64,000 nt of DNA from Paracoccus sp. (in: a-proteobacteria) (GTDB lineage Bacteria > Pseudomonadota > Alphaproteobacteria > Rhodobacterales > Rhodobacteraceae): assembly GCF_030538655.1 (NCBI RefSeq), contig NZ_JAUNTO010000010.1:1-64000 (forward strand). Direction: 5' to 3'. This document shows positions 37,561 through 46,703 of this stretch, one piece after another (positions within the stretch are counted from its first letter, which is position 1; every line of letters begins with the position of its first letter). The translations under genes were made by a program, and so were the position numbers. Under the pieces are notes generated by a model that did not search any database, was not told the DNA's origin, and worked only from the letters and a program-made list of their open reading frames with translations.

Positions 37561-38328
37561 TCAGATCAGCCCGAAACAGCGCCCGGCGGCCATGTAATGA
37601 ATCCGCCGCACCGCGACGGTATCGGCCATATGATGATCGAACTGCGCCGTGCGATAGTCATCGGCCAGACAGGGCACCCCCTTATCCGCATCGCGGTCAC
37701 GCGTCTGTTCGACCACATCGAAATAGCGAACCCCCAGCCGCGCCGCCATATCGGCCAGCCGGTCGTTAAAGGCCAGATGCATCCGGTTCTGTTCGGTTTC
37801 AGTCAGGATCATCGGTGCAACCCGCTTTTCAGCATGAGCGCGGCGTATTGTCTGCCCGTCGCTGATGATCCGCGACACATAGCGGGCGGCAAAGCCGCGC
37901 GGGTGCAGCACGGTCAAATTCACGCCCTTCAGCGCCAGATCAACCCGCGCCGGATCGATCCCGGCAATGAAATCGGCATAAATCCCCGCCAGCCAGTCAA
38001 CATAGCTATCAGGATCGGTCTGTTCCTGCTTGATCGCCAGCCGGTAATAATAGCCCAGCTCCAGATCGACCTGCCCAAAGGCAAGGATCAGACGCCCCCT
38101 TCCCCCTGCATCACATGTCTGCACCAGATCAGCCACCTGCCGCCTGACATTCAACCGGGATGCCTGCGGCCGGAACCCGGCAACCGAGGCCGCATTCACC
38201 GCCGTGCAATCAACCCGGAACGGCGGCGGATCAGGCAGATTCAGCCGCCCGTTGTAATACGGCATCTCGCCGAAAAAGGCGCTGTGGGAATCGCCGATGA
38301 CATGGATAACGGGCTGCAAAGACAACAT
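37561..38328 (-). CDS. SGNH/GDSL-like hydrolase domain protein
   Basis: A 255-residue protein with the block I motif VIHVIGDSHSAFFG near residue 8, where the serine would be the nucleophile, and a C-terminal DYRTAQFDHHMADTVAVRRIHY that could supply the Asp/His pair. Such proteins are esterases or act on surface polysaccharides; there is no signal peptide. I take the ATG at 38328. The gene's 3' end abuts the IS481 remnant, so the C-terminus might be slightly altered. Confidence 0.65.
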   Translation of the reverse strand: MLSLQPVIHVIGDSHSAFFGEMPYYNGRLNLPDPPPFRVDCTAVNAASVAGFRPQASRLNVRRQVADLVQTCDAGGRGRLILAFGQVDLELGYYYRLAIKQEQTDPDSYVDWLAGIYADFIAGIDPARVDLALKGVNLTVLHPRGFAARYVSRIISDGQTIRRAHAEKRVAPMILTETEQNRMHLAFNDRLADMAARLGVRYFDVVEQTRDRDADKGVPCLADDYRTAQFDHHMADTVAVRRIHYMAAGRCFGLI

Positions 38329-38443
38329 AAAGGCTCCGCTGCGGCAGTGCATCGGGGGTAAGCGCGCCCGCCCGCCGCGTCAACCGTGATCCGGGCGACA
38401 GGCGGGGCGGTGACACCACATCGCGCCCGAAACAGCGCCCCCA

Positions 38444-38884
38444 TCACCCCACCCGCGCCAGCGCGCGGCGGGTGAAATCGACGATGGCGGCGGCGGGTCG
38501 TGCCCCTGCCTCACGCGCGACCTCGCGCCCATGGGCGAACAGGATCAGCGCCGGAATGCCACGGATGTTCCAGCGGACCGAGGCATCGGGGTGCCGTTCC
38601 GTGTCGATCTTGGCCAGCCGCACCTGCCCCTTCAGCGCGCGCGCAGCCTGTTCGAATTGCGGCGCCATCTGACGGCACGGCCCGCACCACGGCGCCCAGA
38701 AATCGACCAGCAGAGGCAAGTCATCGCCGCGCGCCGCCTTTTCCAGCGTGGCAAAATCGACCGCGACCGGGCGCGAGGGCAGCAAAGCCGCCCCGCAGAC
38801 CCCGCATTTCGGCCCCTGATCCAGCCGATCATCAGGCACCCGGTTAGCCTGCCCGCAGTCCAGACAGATCAGCTTTTTCGGCAT
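38444..38884 (-). CDS. trxC: thioredoxin 2 (zinc-containing)
   Basis: A 146-residue cytosolic disulfide reductase. Two CxxC pairs at the N-terminus (CLDCG, CGVCG) form the zinc-binding site of TrxC. The thioredoxin domain follows with the active site WAPWCGPC near residue 68 and the cis-proline in RGIPALI. The ATG directly follows the gcvP stop (TAGATG), so it is the last gene of the glycine cleavage operon. Confidence 0.93.
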   Translation of the reverse strand: MPKKLICLDCGQANRVPDDRLDQGPKCGVCGAALLPSRPVAVDFATLEKAARGDDLPLLVDFWAPWCGPCRQMAPQFEQAARALKGQVRLAKIDTERHPDASVRWNIRGIPALILFAHGREVAREAGARPAAAIVDFTRRALARVG

Positions 38885-41725
38885 CTATTCCGCCGCCTCG
38901 GCGTAATCTTCCAGCGGCGGGCAGGTGCAGACCAGATTGCGGTCGCCATAGACGTTATCGACCCGGCCCACCGGCGGCCAATATTTGTCCACGCGGAACG
39001 CGCCCGCCGGAAAGCACCCCTGTTCACGGGAATATTCGCGGTCCCAATCGGCCACCAGATCCTCGACCGTGTGCGGGGCGTGGCGCAGCGGGCTGGCCTC
39101 GGGGGCGATGCGGCCTTCGGCCACCTCGGTGATCTCATCGCGGATCGCCAGCAGGGCGGTGATGAACCGATCAATCTCGGCCTTGGTCTCGCTTTCGGTC
39201 GGTTCCACCATCAAGGTGCCCGCCACCGGCCAGCTCATCGTCGGCGCGTGAAACCCGTTGTCGATCAAGCGTTTGGCGATGTCATCGACGGTCACGCCAT
39301 GTTCGGCAAAGGGCCGGGTGTCCAGAATGCACTCATGCGCCACGCGGCCACGATTGCCCATGAACAGGATCGGATAAGCCCCGGCCAGCCGGCTGGCGAT
39401 ATAGTTGGCGTTCAGGATCGCCACCCGCGTCGCCTGCGTCAGCCCGGCCCCGCCCATCATCAGGATGTAGGCCCATGAAATCAGCAGGATAGAGGCCGAT
39501 CCGAACTGCGCCGCAGAAACCGCCCCGCCGTCCTCATCGCGCGGATCGCCGGGCAGATGCGGCGCCAGATGCGCCTTGACGCCAATCGGCCCCATGCCCG
39601 GCCCGCCGCCGCCATGCGGAATGGCAAAGGTCTTGTGCAGGTTCAGGTGGCTGACATCGCCGCCAATCTCGCCCGGCTTTACGAGGCCCACCAGCGCGTT
39701 CATGTTCGCCCCGTCGATATAGACCTGCCCGCCATGCTCATGCGTGATGCGGCAGACATCGCGGACGGTATCCTCGAACACGCCATGGGTGGACGGATAG
39801 GTGATCATCACCGCCGCCAGCCTGTCGCCCGCCTTGGCGGCCTTGTCGGTGAAATCTTCCAGATCAATATCGCCATTCGGGGCGGATTTCACCACGACAA
39901 CCTTCATCCCGCACATCTGCGCGCTGGCCGGGTTGGTGCCATGCGCGCTGACCGGGATCAGGCAGATGTCGCGCTGATCATCGCCATTCGCCTTGTGATA
40001 GGCCTGAATGGTCAAAAGCCCCGCATATTCCCCCTGCGCGCCGCTGTTCGGCTGCATGGAAAAGGCGTCATAGCCGGTAATCTCGCACAGTTTCACCGTC
40101 AGATCGGCAATCGCCTCGGCATAGCCCGCCGCCTGTTCTTTGGGCGCAAAGGGGTGCAGCGCGCCAAATTCCGGCCAGGTGATCGGCATCATTTCGGCGG
40201 CCGCATTCAGCTTCATCGTGCAAGAGCCCAGCGGGATCATCGCCCGGTCCAGCGCCAGATCGCGGTCGCTGAGCCGCCGCATATAGCGCATCATTTCCGA
40301 TTCCGCCCGGTTCATGTGGAACACCGGATGGGTCAGGTAATCGCTTTCGCGCAGCAAATCGGCGGGGATGGCGGGCGCGTCGGCCACCTCAACCGCATCG
40401 GTGATCCCGAACACATCCAGCAGCCGCGTAATCACGCCCGCATCGGTCGTTTCATCCACGCTGATGCCCACGCGATCAGGACCGACCCGCCGCAGGTTCA
40501 GCCCGCGCTGTTCCGCCGCCGCCAGAATCCCCTGCTGGCCGACGCCAACCCGCACGGTGATCGTGTCAAAGAACGCCTCGGGCTCGACCTCGGCCCCGGC
40601 AGCACGCAAAGCATTCGCCACCGTCACCGCATTCAGATGCACCCGCTGCGCAATCGCGCGAAGCCCCACCGGCCCATGAAACACCGCATAGAAGGACGCC
40701 ATCACCGCCAGCAATGCCTGCGCCGTGCAGACGTTGCTGGTCGCCTTTTCGCGCCGGATATGCTGTTCCCGCGTTTGCAGCGACAGCCGGTAAGCCTTGC
40801 GCCCCGCGGCATCAATCGAGACACCGACGATCCGCCCCGGCATGGTCCGCTTCAGATCATCGCGGCAGGCCATGAACGCGGCATGAGGCCCGCCATAGCC
40901 CATCGGCACCCCGAACCGTTGCGAGGACCCGACAGCAATATCCGCCCCCATCGCCCCCGGCTCTTTCAGAATGCACAAGGCCAGCAGATCGGTCGCCACA
41001 ACCGCCAACGCACCAGCCCCATGCAGCGCCTCGATATCGCCGGTCAGATCGCGCACATGCCCATAAGTGCCGGGATACTGGAAAATCGCCCCAAACACCG
41101 CGCCGGGGTCCAGATCGCCCGGCGCACCCACGATCACCTCGACCCCCAAAGGCAAGGCCCGCGTTTTCAGAACCGCAATCGTCTGCGGATGCAAATTCTC
41201 ATCGGCAAAAAAGTCGCGCGCCTTGGATTTAGACGACCGCAGCGCCATCGCCATCGCCTCGGCCGCCGCCGTCGCCTCATCCAGCAAAGACGCATTCGCC
41301 ACCGGCAGCCCGGTCAGATCCGCCACCATGGTCTGATAATTGAGCAGCGCCTCAAGCCGCCCCTGCGCGATCTCGGGCTGATAGGGCGTATAGGCCGTGT
41401 ACCACGCCGGATTTTCCAGAATATTGCGCTGAATCGCGGGCGGCGTCACCGTGCCGTAATACCCCTGCCCGATCAGGCTGACCATCACCCGGTTCTTGCC
41501 CGCCACCTCGCGCATCCGCGCCAGCAGAGCCGATTCCGACAGCGCCGGCCAGTCCAAGGCCCGCTCCTGCCGGATCGCCGCCGGCACCGTCTGCTCGATC
41601 AAGGCATCCAGGGACTCCGCCCCCACAACTTTCAGCATCTCGGCCATCTCGGCAGGCGAAGGCCCGATATGACGGCGGTTGGCAAAATCATCGGGGTTAT
41701 AGTCCGTGCGGGTCCAGCGGGTCAT
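38885..41725 (-). CDS. gcvP: glycine dehydrogenase (decarboxylating), P-protein
   Basis: The pyridoxal-phosphate enzyme of the glycine cleavage system, which decarboxylates glycine and passes the aminomethyl group to GcvH. The 946-residue single-chain form is full length: N-terminal [25 protein letters not shown] near residue 86, and the cofactor lysine in [19 protein letters not shown] near residue 700. It follows gcvH across a 107-base gap with a hairpin and precedes trxC. Confidence 0.97.
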   Translation of the reverse strand: MTRWTRTDYNPDDFANRRHIGPSPAEMAEMLKVVGAESLDALIEQTVPAAIRQERALDWPALSESALLARMREVAGKNRVMVSLIGQGYYGTVTPPAIQRNILENPAWYTAYTPYQPEIAQGRLEALLNYQTMVADLTGLPVANASLLDEATAAAEAMAMALRSSKSKARDFFADENLHPQTIAVLKTRALPLGVEVIVGAPGDLDPGAVFGAIFQYPGTYGHVRDLTGDIEALHGAGALAVVATDLLALCILKEPGAMGADIAVGSSQRFGVPMGYGGPHAAFMACRDDLKRTMPGRIVGVSIDAAGRKAYRLSLQTREQHIRREKATSNVCTAQALLAVMASFYAVFHGPVGLRAIAQRVHLNAVTVANALRAAGAEVEPEAFFDTITVRVGVGQQGILAAAEQRGLNLRRVGPDRVGISVDETTDAGVITRLLDVFGITDAVEVADAPAIPADLLRESDYLTHPVFHMNRAESEMMRYMRRLSDRDLALDRAMIPLGSCTMKLNAAAEMMPITWPEFGALHPFAPKEQAAGYAEAIADLTVKLCEITGYDAFSMQPNSGAQGEYAGLLTIQAYHKANGDDQRDICLIPVSAHGTNPASAQMCGMKVVVVKSAPNGDIDLEDFTDKAAKAGDRLAAVMITYPSTHGVFEDTVRDVCRITHEHGGQVYIDGANMNALVGLVKPGEIGGDVSHLNLHKTFAIPHGGGGPGMGPIGVKAHLAPHLPGDPRDEDGGAVSAAQFGSASILLISWAYILMMGGAGLTQATRVAILNANYIASRLAGAYPILFMGNRGRVAHECILDTRPFAEHGVTVDDIAKRLIDNGFHAPTMSWPVAGTLMVEPTESETKAEIDRFITALLAIRDEITEVAEGRIAPEASPLRHAPHTVEDLVADWDREYSREQGCFPAGAFRVDKYWPPVGRVDNVYGDRNLVCTCPPLEDYAEAAE

Positions 41726-41767
41726 GCATCACCTCTTGAAAACCCGGTCGCCACCGCAACCGGAATG

Positions 41768-41792
41768 GGCATCTTCTGTCCAGAAATATCTC
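41768..41792. repeat. dispersed intergenic motif, copy 2
   Basis: The 13-base core GGCATCTTCTGTC and GAAA.TATC tail repeat the sequence at 68-92. It lies between gcvH and gcvP, directly before a GC-rich hairpin. Confidence 0.5.
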
Positions 41793-41798
41793 GGGGGT

Positions 41799-41816
41799 CC
41801 GGGGGCTGGCCCCCGG
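41799..41816 (-). terminator. GC-rich hairpin between gcvH and gcvP
   Basis: A perfect 8-bp inverted repeat CCGGGGGC / GCCCCCGG with a two-base spacer lies 17 bases after the gcvH stop. No T-run follows, so it may attenuate or protect the transcript rather than end it, since gcvP lacks an obvious promoter. Confidence 0.4.
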
Positions 41817-41832
41817 TCCCGCCAGTGCCATC

Positions 41833-42192
41833 TCAGCCGATCATCGCCTGATAAGCGGCCTCATCCATGAACCCGTCCAGATCGGTGCCATCCGCAGGCT
41901 TGATGCGAAAAAACCACGCCGCCATCGGGTCGGCGTTCACATCACCAGGGCTGTCGGCCAAAGGCGCGTTCACCGCCGTGATGACACCGGCCACCGGGGC
42001 CACGATGTCAGATGCCGCCTTGACCGATTCGATCACCACGATTTCCTCGCCCGCCGCGACCTCGCGACCCTCTTCGGGCAACTCAATGAACACCACATCG
42101 CCCAACTGTTCGCTGGCGTGGCGGGTGATGCCGACGATCAGTTCGTCACCTTGGGCGCGCAGCCATTCGTGGTCTTGGGTATATTTCAGCAT
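41833..42192 (-). CDS. gcvH: glycine cleavage system H protein
   Basis: The 119-residue lipoyl carrier that shuttles the aminomethyl group between GcvP, GcvT and the lipoamide dehydrogenase. The lipoyl lysine is in IESVKAASD (about residue 58), and the N-terminal YTQDHEWLR and C-terminal PLADSPGDVNADP motifs are typical. It starts 11 bases after the gcvT stop. Confidence 0.96.
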   Translation of the reverse strand: MLKYTQDHEWLRAQGDELIVGITRHASEQLGDVVFIELPEEGREVAAGEEIVVIESVKAASDIVAPVAGVITAVNAPLADSPGDVNADPMAAWFFRIKPADGTDLDGFMDEAAYQAMIG

Positions 42193-42203
42193 AGGGTCGC
42201 TCC

Positions 42204-43328
42204 TCAGCGTTTATAGGTCGTCTTGATGAAGGGCATCGGACTGACCAGCACCGGAATGCGCTTGCCGCGCAATTCGGCCCACAGCCGCGTGCCGTCAGGC
42301 AGTTCGGGGTCAAGGATGGCTACGGCGACCGGCCCCCCCACCGACGGCCCGAACCCGCCCGAGCGGACATGCCCAAGACTGCGGCCACCGGATTCAGCGT
42401 CGAACAGCTCGACCCCCTCGCGGATCGGGGCGCGGCCTTCGGGGCGCAGACCACGGCGGGCGCGCGACGGGCCTTCGGCCAGCTCCATCAGCACGCCGCC
42501 CGCACCGGGGAACCCCCCCTCGCGCGCGCCGCCGCGACGGCGCAGCTTGGGGATCGACCAGCCCAGCGACGCCTCGGCCGGGCTGACGGTTTCGTCCATG
42601 TCATGGCCATAGAGCGGCAAGCCCGCCTCCAATCGCAGGCTGTCACGAGCACCCAGCCCGGCGGGGGCCACCTCGGGCTGATCCAGCAGCGTCTCGGCCA
42701 GCGCGCTGATATGGCTGTCGGGCACAGACATCTCGAACCCGTCCTCGCCGGTATAGCCCGACCGCGACACCCACAGATCGGCCCCCTGCCAGTTCAGCAC
42801 GCGCATATCCATGAACCTCATCGCCGCCACATCGGGCAGCAGCCGGGCCAGCGCCTGTTCAGCATCGGGTCCTTGCAGCGCGATCAACCCGCGATCCGTC
42901 ACCGGCCTGACCTCGACCCCCTCAAGGCTTTGCAGATGGGCCAGATCCTCGGCGGCGCGAGCGGCATTGACCACCAGATAGAAATGATCGCCGCAATTGG
43001 CGATCATCAGATCGTCCAGAATCCCGCCTTCCTCATCGGTGAACAGCCCGTATCGCTGCCGCCCCTCGGCCAGCCCCAGCAGATCGGCCGGGATCAGCGA
43101 TTCCAGCGCCAGCGCCGCCGCATCCATCCCGCCTTGGCCGGGGATGACCAACACCTGCCCCATATGCCCCACATCAAACAGCGAGGCGTGGGCGCGCGTG
43201 TGCAGATGTTCGCCCAGCACGCCGGTTGTATATTGCACCGGCATATCCCAGCCGGCAAAGGGCACCATGCGCGCGCCCTCGGCCATGTGAAAATCATAAA
43301 GCCCCGTCCGCCGCAGTTCATCGGCCAT
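42204..43328 (-). CDS. gcvT: aminomethyltransferase, T-protein
   Basis: This enzyme releases ammonia and transfers the one-carbon unit to tetrahydrofolate. The 374-residue protein has LYDFHMAEGARMVPFAGWDMPVQY at the N-terminus (split as shown by the conserved GWDMPVQY), the SLFDVGHMGQ segment holding the catalytic aspartate near residue 51, and RSGYTGEDGFE near residue 170. It is the first gene after the glycine riboswitch. Confidence 0.95.
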   Translation of the reverse strand: MADELRRTGLYDFHMAEGARMVPFAGWDMPVQYTTGVLGEHLHTRAHASLFDVGHMGQVLVIPGQGGMDAAALALESLIPADLLGLAEGRQRYGLFTDEEGGILDDLMIANCGDHFYLVVNAARAAEDLAHLQSLEGVEVRPVTDRGLIALQGPDAEQALARLLPDVAAMRFMDMRVLNWQGADLWVSRSGYTGEDGFEMSVPDSHISALAETLLDQPEVAPAGLGARDSLRLEAGLPLYGHDMDETVSPAEASLGWSIPKLRRRGGAREGGFPGAGGVLMELAEGPSRARRGLRPEGRAPIREGVELFDAESGGRSLGHVRSGGFGPSVGGPVAVAILDPELPDGTRLWAELRGKRIPVLVSPMPFIKTTYKR

Positions 43329-43397
43329 GTCGTCCCCCTGTCACAGCCGCAGATGCGGCATCGTTACCCGCCGGTCAGGCGACCGGCCGCGTCGATG

Positions 43398-43563
43398 CCC
43401 CCTCTGTCCCTGCCCCGTCAGGGGCGCCTGAGATCGTTATCCCTTCGGCGGGCGCGAACGCCACTCTCCAGAGTTTCAAGGAACGCGGTCTTTTTGCCTG
43501 AGAGTTTACCGGGGCGGTTGCTCCTTCGGCACAGGCCCGTCACTGGGCCAGCTTCTCCCGTCG
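43398..43563 (-). ncRNA. tandem glycine riboswitch upstream of gcvT
   Basis: On the minus strand aptamer one has CGGGAGAAGC, CCGAAGGAGCAA and CTCTCAGGCAAAAAGACCG. Aptamer two follows at once with CTGGAGAGTGG, CGCCGAAGGGATAACGATC, CTCAGGCGCC and GGACAGAGGGGGC. Two aptamers in series are the classic glycine riboswitch; it should switch on gcvT-gcvH-gcvP-trxC when glycine is abundant. It ends about 70 bases before gcvT. Confidence 0.95.
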
Positions 43564-43680
43564 TTCCGACCAAAGTGGTAACGGGCGGTCGCGCGGCTGG
43601 CAACAGTTTTGTGAGACTCTGATGGCGCAACCATGGCGCGTACCACTCGATTTTATGGCACGGATCGGCTAGGGCGGGTC

Positions 43681-45048
43681 ATGGCTTTACGCTGCGCCTT
43701 GTTCCTGACCACTGTTCTGCTGGGTGCCGCGATCGCCGCCGCGCCCACAGTGGCGATTGCCCAGCAGGATGCGCCGGGACGGGTGGCGCTGACCCTGGCC
43801 TTTCACGGCAGGGCGCAGGAACCGGGCCAAAGCGCCGCCGACGCGCTGGCCGTCAGCCGGGCGGCAATGGCGGCGGGGTTCGATGTGCGGCGGATGGAAT
43901 ATCCCACCGCCCTGCCCGATGCGCCCGCCCTTGCGCCGCAGGTGGCGCTGGTGTTTCTGTCCGGCGACGCCGAGGACGGCGCGGTCGGCGGCTGGCCGCT
44001 GGACCGCATCGCCGCGCGCTGGCAAGGGGCCGGGTCGCTGATCCTGGTGGCCGAAAGCTGCCCGGCCACGCCCGGCACGGCCTCCGTTGCCAGCCTGCCT
44101 GAACCGCCGCCGCGCGCCCTGCTGGCCGCCCCCGCCGATTGCACCGCCACGCCGCGCCTGACCGATGCGCTGGCCACCGCGCTGACCACACCGGGGGCCG
44201 AGATTGCCGCCGCACTGCATCAGGCGGGCTTTGCGCTGCGGCAAGGGGCCGGCTGGCCCGGCCTGACCGCAACCCCGGCGCAGCCCGCCACCGCTGGCGC
44301 GGGTGCCGCCGACAGCCTGATCCTTGCCGCGCCGCTGCAACCTGTTGCGGCCCCGTCCTCACCCGCCCCGTCCTTGCCCGTCGCATCCTTGCCCGCACCG
44401 GCCCCGGTCGTGCTGTCAGCGGCGGCCTTGGCGCAGGATCGCATGGCCCGCCCGACAGCGCCGGGCCTGCCCGAACCCTCGGTCATCGTCGGCGATCCCG
44501 CGCCCGACATGCCCGACACCGCCAGCGCCGTCACCGTGGTCGAGGGGCAGGCCATCCCCACCGGCTTTGACGAACGCGAACGGCTGCGCCTGACCGATGC
44601 CAGCTTGTTCGCCAGCCTGCTGCAAGCGGGGGCCTTTGACCCGGCCCCGGCGGAACAGGTCAGTGCCATTCAGGCCGAACTGGCGCGGATGGGCTGTTAT
44701 ACCGGCACGGTCGATGGCCAGTGGGGGGCGGGGTCGCGCGCGGCAGCGCAGCGTTATTTTGCGCAGGCCGGGACCGCCGCGCCGACGCTGGCCCCCGAAA
44801 CCGCGCTGTTTCGCGCGCTGGCCGCCCGCCCCGATCTGCGCTGCCCGGCCCCCACGCCGCAGCCTGTGGCGCAGCCCGCCCCGCGCGTCACCCCGGCCCC
44901 CGCCGCGCCGCGCCCGACCGCGCCCGCCGCAGCCACCAGCGCGCCGCGCCAGCCTGTCGCCCGGCAACCCGCGCCGCCGCCACCCGCCGCGACCCCGGCC
45001 CCGCGCCGGATCGACCCGAACGCCATCGGCTCGGGGGTTTTCCGCTGA
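43681..45048 (+). CDS. secreted peptidoglycan-binding-domain protein with caspase-like N-terminal region
   Basis: A 455-residue exported protein. Residues 1-28 form a signal peptide. Residues about 35-200 (GRVALTLAFHG...GFDVRRMEYPTAL, VALVFLSGDAEDG) resemble a degenerate caspase/C14 fold with no clear His-Cys pair. A Pro/Ala-rich linker leads to a peptidoglycan-binding domain near residues 335-390 (ELARMGCYTGTVDGQWGAGSR), and the end is a long Pro/Ala tail. The ATG at 43681 is favoured over 43633. It is divergent from gcvT. Probably a periplasmic, wall-attached protein of unknown activity. Confidence 0.7.
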   Translation: MALRCALFLTTVLLGAAIAAAPTVAIAQQDAPGRVALTLAFHGRAQEPGQSAADALAVSRAAMAAGFDVRRMEYPTALPDAPALAPQVALVFLSGDAEDGAVGGWPLDRIAARWQGAGSLILVAESCPATPGTASVASLPEPPPRALLAAPADCTATPRLTDALATALTTPGAEIAAALHQAGFALRQGAGWPGLTATPAQPATAGAGAADSLILAAPLQPVAAPSSPAPSLPVASLPAPAPVVLSAAALAQDRMARPTAPGLPEPSVIVGDPAPDMPDTASAVTVVEGQAIPTGFDERERLRLTDASLFASLLQAGAFDPAPAEQVSAIQAELARMGCYTGTVDGQWGAGSRAAAQRYFAQAGTAAPTLAPETALFRALAARPDLRCPAPTPQPVAQPAPRVTPAPAAPRPTAPAAATSAPRQPVARQPAPPPPAATPAPRRIDPNAIGSGVFR

Positions 45049-45145
45049 GCCAGGGAAAGCGAACCACCTTTCCAGCTTGAGTGATTGCTTTTTGTTGTCC
45101 GCACCTTAGGATCACCGCGCGAAGACCCCCGAACAGGAGCATCCC

Positions 45146-45487
45146 ATGAGCCGCCGCGACGAACTGATCGCCAAATACGCCTCTGACATGGAAACGAAAC
45201 TGGGCATCAAACCCGATATGGACCTGCTGACCAAAGTCACCATCGGTTGCGGCCCCTCGATCTATCGCCCCGACAGCGAAACCGTCGCGGCGGGCGACCC
45301 CGATGAAATGGCCCGCGTGCGCCAGAATTATCTGGTGAAAAAGCTGGGTCTGACCGACGGGCCGGAACTGGACGCCGGACTGGATGCGGTAATGGAAAAA
45401 TACGGTCGGTCAAACCGCAGCAAATACCGGGCCGTGGTCTATTACCTGCTGGCCGAGCATTTCGGAAAACAGTCGGTTTACGGCTGA
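45146..45487 (+). CDS. DUF2853 family protein
   Basis: A 113-residue, probably cytosolic, all-helical protein of the DUF2853 family common in Rhodobacteraceae. SRRDELIAKYASDMETKLG at the start, the CGPSIYRPDSETVA segment and NRSKYRAVVYYLLAEHFGK near the end are its conserved parts. AACAGGAG precedes the ATG. It stands alone. Function is unknown. Confidence 0.85.
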   Translation: MSRRDELIAKYASDMETKLGIKPDMDLLTKVTIGCGPSIYRPDSETVAAGDPDEMARVRQNYLVKKLGLTDGPELDAGLDAVMEKYGRSNRSKYRAVVYYLLAEHFGKQSVYG

Positions 45488-45492
45488 CACCT

Positions 45493-45951
45493 GTGCGGAT
45501 CGTGATGTGTCCCGGTCGCCTGTGGCGTGGGGAACCCGCGATCCGCTATTGCGGGCACGGCAGCACGCCCTATCGGCTGACAGCAGCAGTCCCGCGTGAC
45601 TGCCATGTTTATCAAGGGGCGTCTTACATCGCCACCTTTGAAACAATGGAATGGCGTGGCGATACCCTGCATATCGACCATTTCGCAGTTGATGCCGCGA
45701 TGAAAGGACAGGGCAAAGGCGAAGCCGTGCTGCGCGGCTTTGCCCGGCTGGTGGCCGAACAGGCCCCCGACATCACCCGGATCACCTTTGATCTGTATCG
45801 CCATACCGAAGACCGTGATGTTGAAAAGCTGGCACAGGCGCGACGGAACCTGCTGGATCGAATCGGCGCCACCGAATTGAACCAACGCAAGACAGCCACC
45901 GGCAATATCTGCGTCAGCGCCGTCTGGGACAAACAGCACTGGACCCGATGA
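45493..45951 (+). CDS. GNAT-like acetyltransferase
   Basis: A 152-residue protein whose middle, LHIDHFAVDAAMKGQGKGEAVLRGFA, matches the acetyl-CoA pyrophosphate-binding loop of GNAT enzymes (GQGKG). The remaining regions are divergent. The start is uncertain: a GTG at 45493 or an ATG at 45505, neither with a strong ribosome binding site. It follows the DUF2853 gene by 5 bases and may be co-transcribed. Substrate is unknown. Confidence 0.65.
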   Translation: MRIVMCPGRLWRGEPAIRYCGHGSTPYRLTAAVPRDCHVYQGASYIATFETMEWRGDTLHIDHFAVDAAMKGQGKGEAVLRGFARLVAEQAPDITRITFDLYRHTEDRDVEKLAQARRNLLDRIGATELNQRKTATGNICVSAVWDKQHWTR

Positions 45952-46008
45952 CAACGGCACTGGCAAGGCCCCCGCCCGCCGCCACAGCCGCAAAGAATCG
46001 CGACAGGC

Positions 46009-46623
46009 TCAGACGATCATCGCCTTGATCGCCGCCACATGGCGGGTGCTGGCACTCAGGCAATCCGCCGCCAGTTCGCGCGCGAGGTTCAGCGGATCAT
46101 CGCTGATGCGGTCGATCAGCCCCCATGACAGCGCCTCGGGGGATTCGACGCGCGCCCCGGCCATCAGGATCATCCGCGTCCGCGACGGCCCGATCAGCCG
46201 CATCATCCGGCCGGGATCGCTGGGCTGCGGCAGAAACCCCAGCCGCATCACCGGGTAAAAGAACCTGGCCCCCGGCACCGCCACGCGCAGATCGCAGGCC
46301 AGCACCATACCAAAGGCCCCGCCCGCCAACGTGCCGTTCAGCGCCGCAATCGTCAGGCAGGGCATGGCCGCGACCTGCCCCGACAGCGCCTCCCATTCGG
46401 GGGCGATGGCCAGCCCGGCGCGGGCCTCGTCGATGTCGGCCCCGGCGGAAAACACCTTGCCTGCCCCGGTCAAGATCACCGCCCGCACCGGATCGGGCCG
46501 GTCGGCGATGCGCACCAGATGCCCGGTCAGATCCCGCAGCATAGCGCGGGTCAGCGAATTGGCCTTGTCCTGCCGGTCGATGGTCAAAATCGCCAGACCC
46601 TCGGTTTCGGTGCAGTGGATCAC
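46009..46623 (-). CDS. enoyl-CoA hydratase/isomerase-family (crotonase-fold) protein
   Basis: A 204-residue crotonase, about 50 residues shorter than usual. The oxyanion-hole segments FSAGADID and NGTLAGGAFGM are present, so it should bind an acyl-CoA thioester. The positions of both catalytic glutamates of true hydratases differ: Gly in GGAFGM, and no Glu in the FYPVMRLGFLPQ segment that normally reads PExxLGL. It is therefore unlikely to hydrate enoyl-CoA. It is divergent from the DUF2125 gene. Isomerase, dehalogenase or thioesterase-like activity is possible. Confidence 0.8.
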   Translation of the reverse strand: MIHCTETEGLAILTIDRQDKANSLTRAMLRDLTGHLVRIADRPDPVRAVILTGAGKVFSAGADIDEARAGLAIAPEWEALSGQVAAMPCLTIAALNGTLAGGAFGMVLACDLRVAVPGARFFYPVMRLGFLPQPSDPGRMMRLIGPSRTRMILMAGARVESPEALSWGLIDRISDDPLNLARELAADCLSASTRHVAAIKAMIV

Positions 46624-46703
46624 GGATTTGCTCCTTTTCCTTGGGCGGTCATTATGCCATCACTCTTGCGAAATTTGCCGAATGTCCCGGAAAGGTATCA
46701 GGT

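Noticed and set aside
39557..41851. 764-codon open frame on the plus strand across gcvP
   Set aside because: It is antisense to gcvP and composed of GC-rich low-complexity residues.
45049..45145. GGAAAG...CTTTCC inverted repeat at 45054-45073 as a terminator
   Set aside because: The stem is only 6 bp and is not followed by a T-run.
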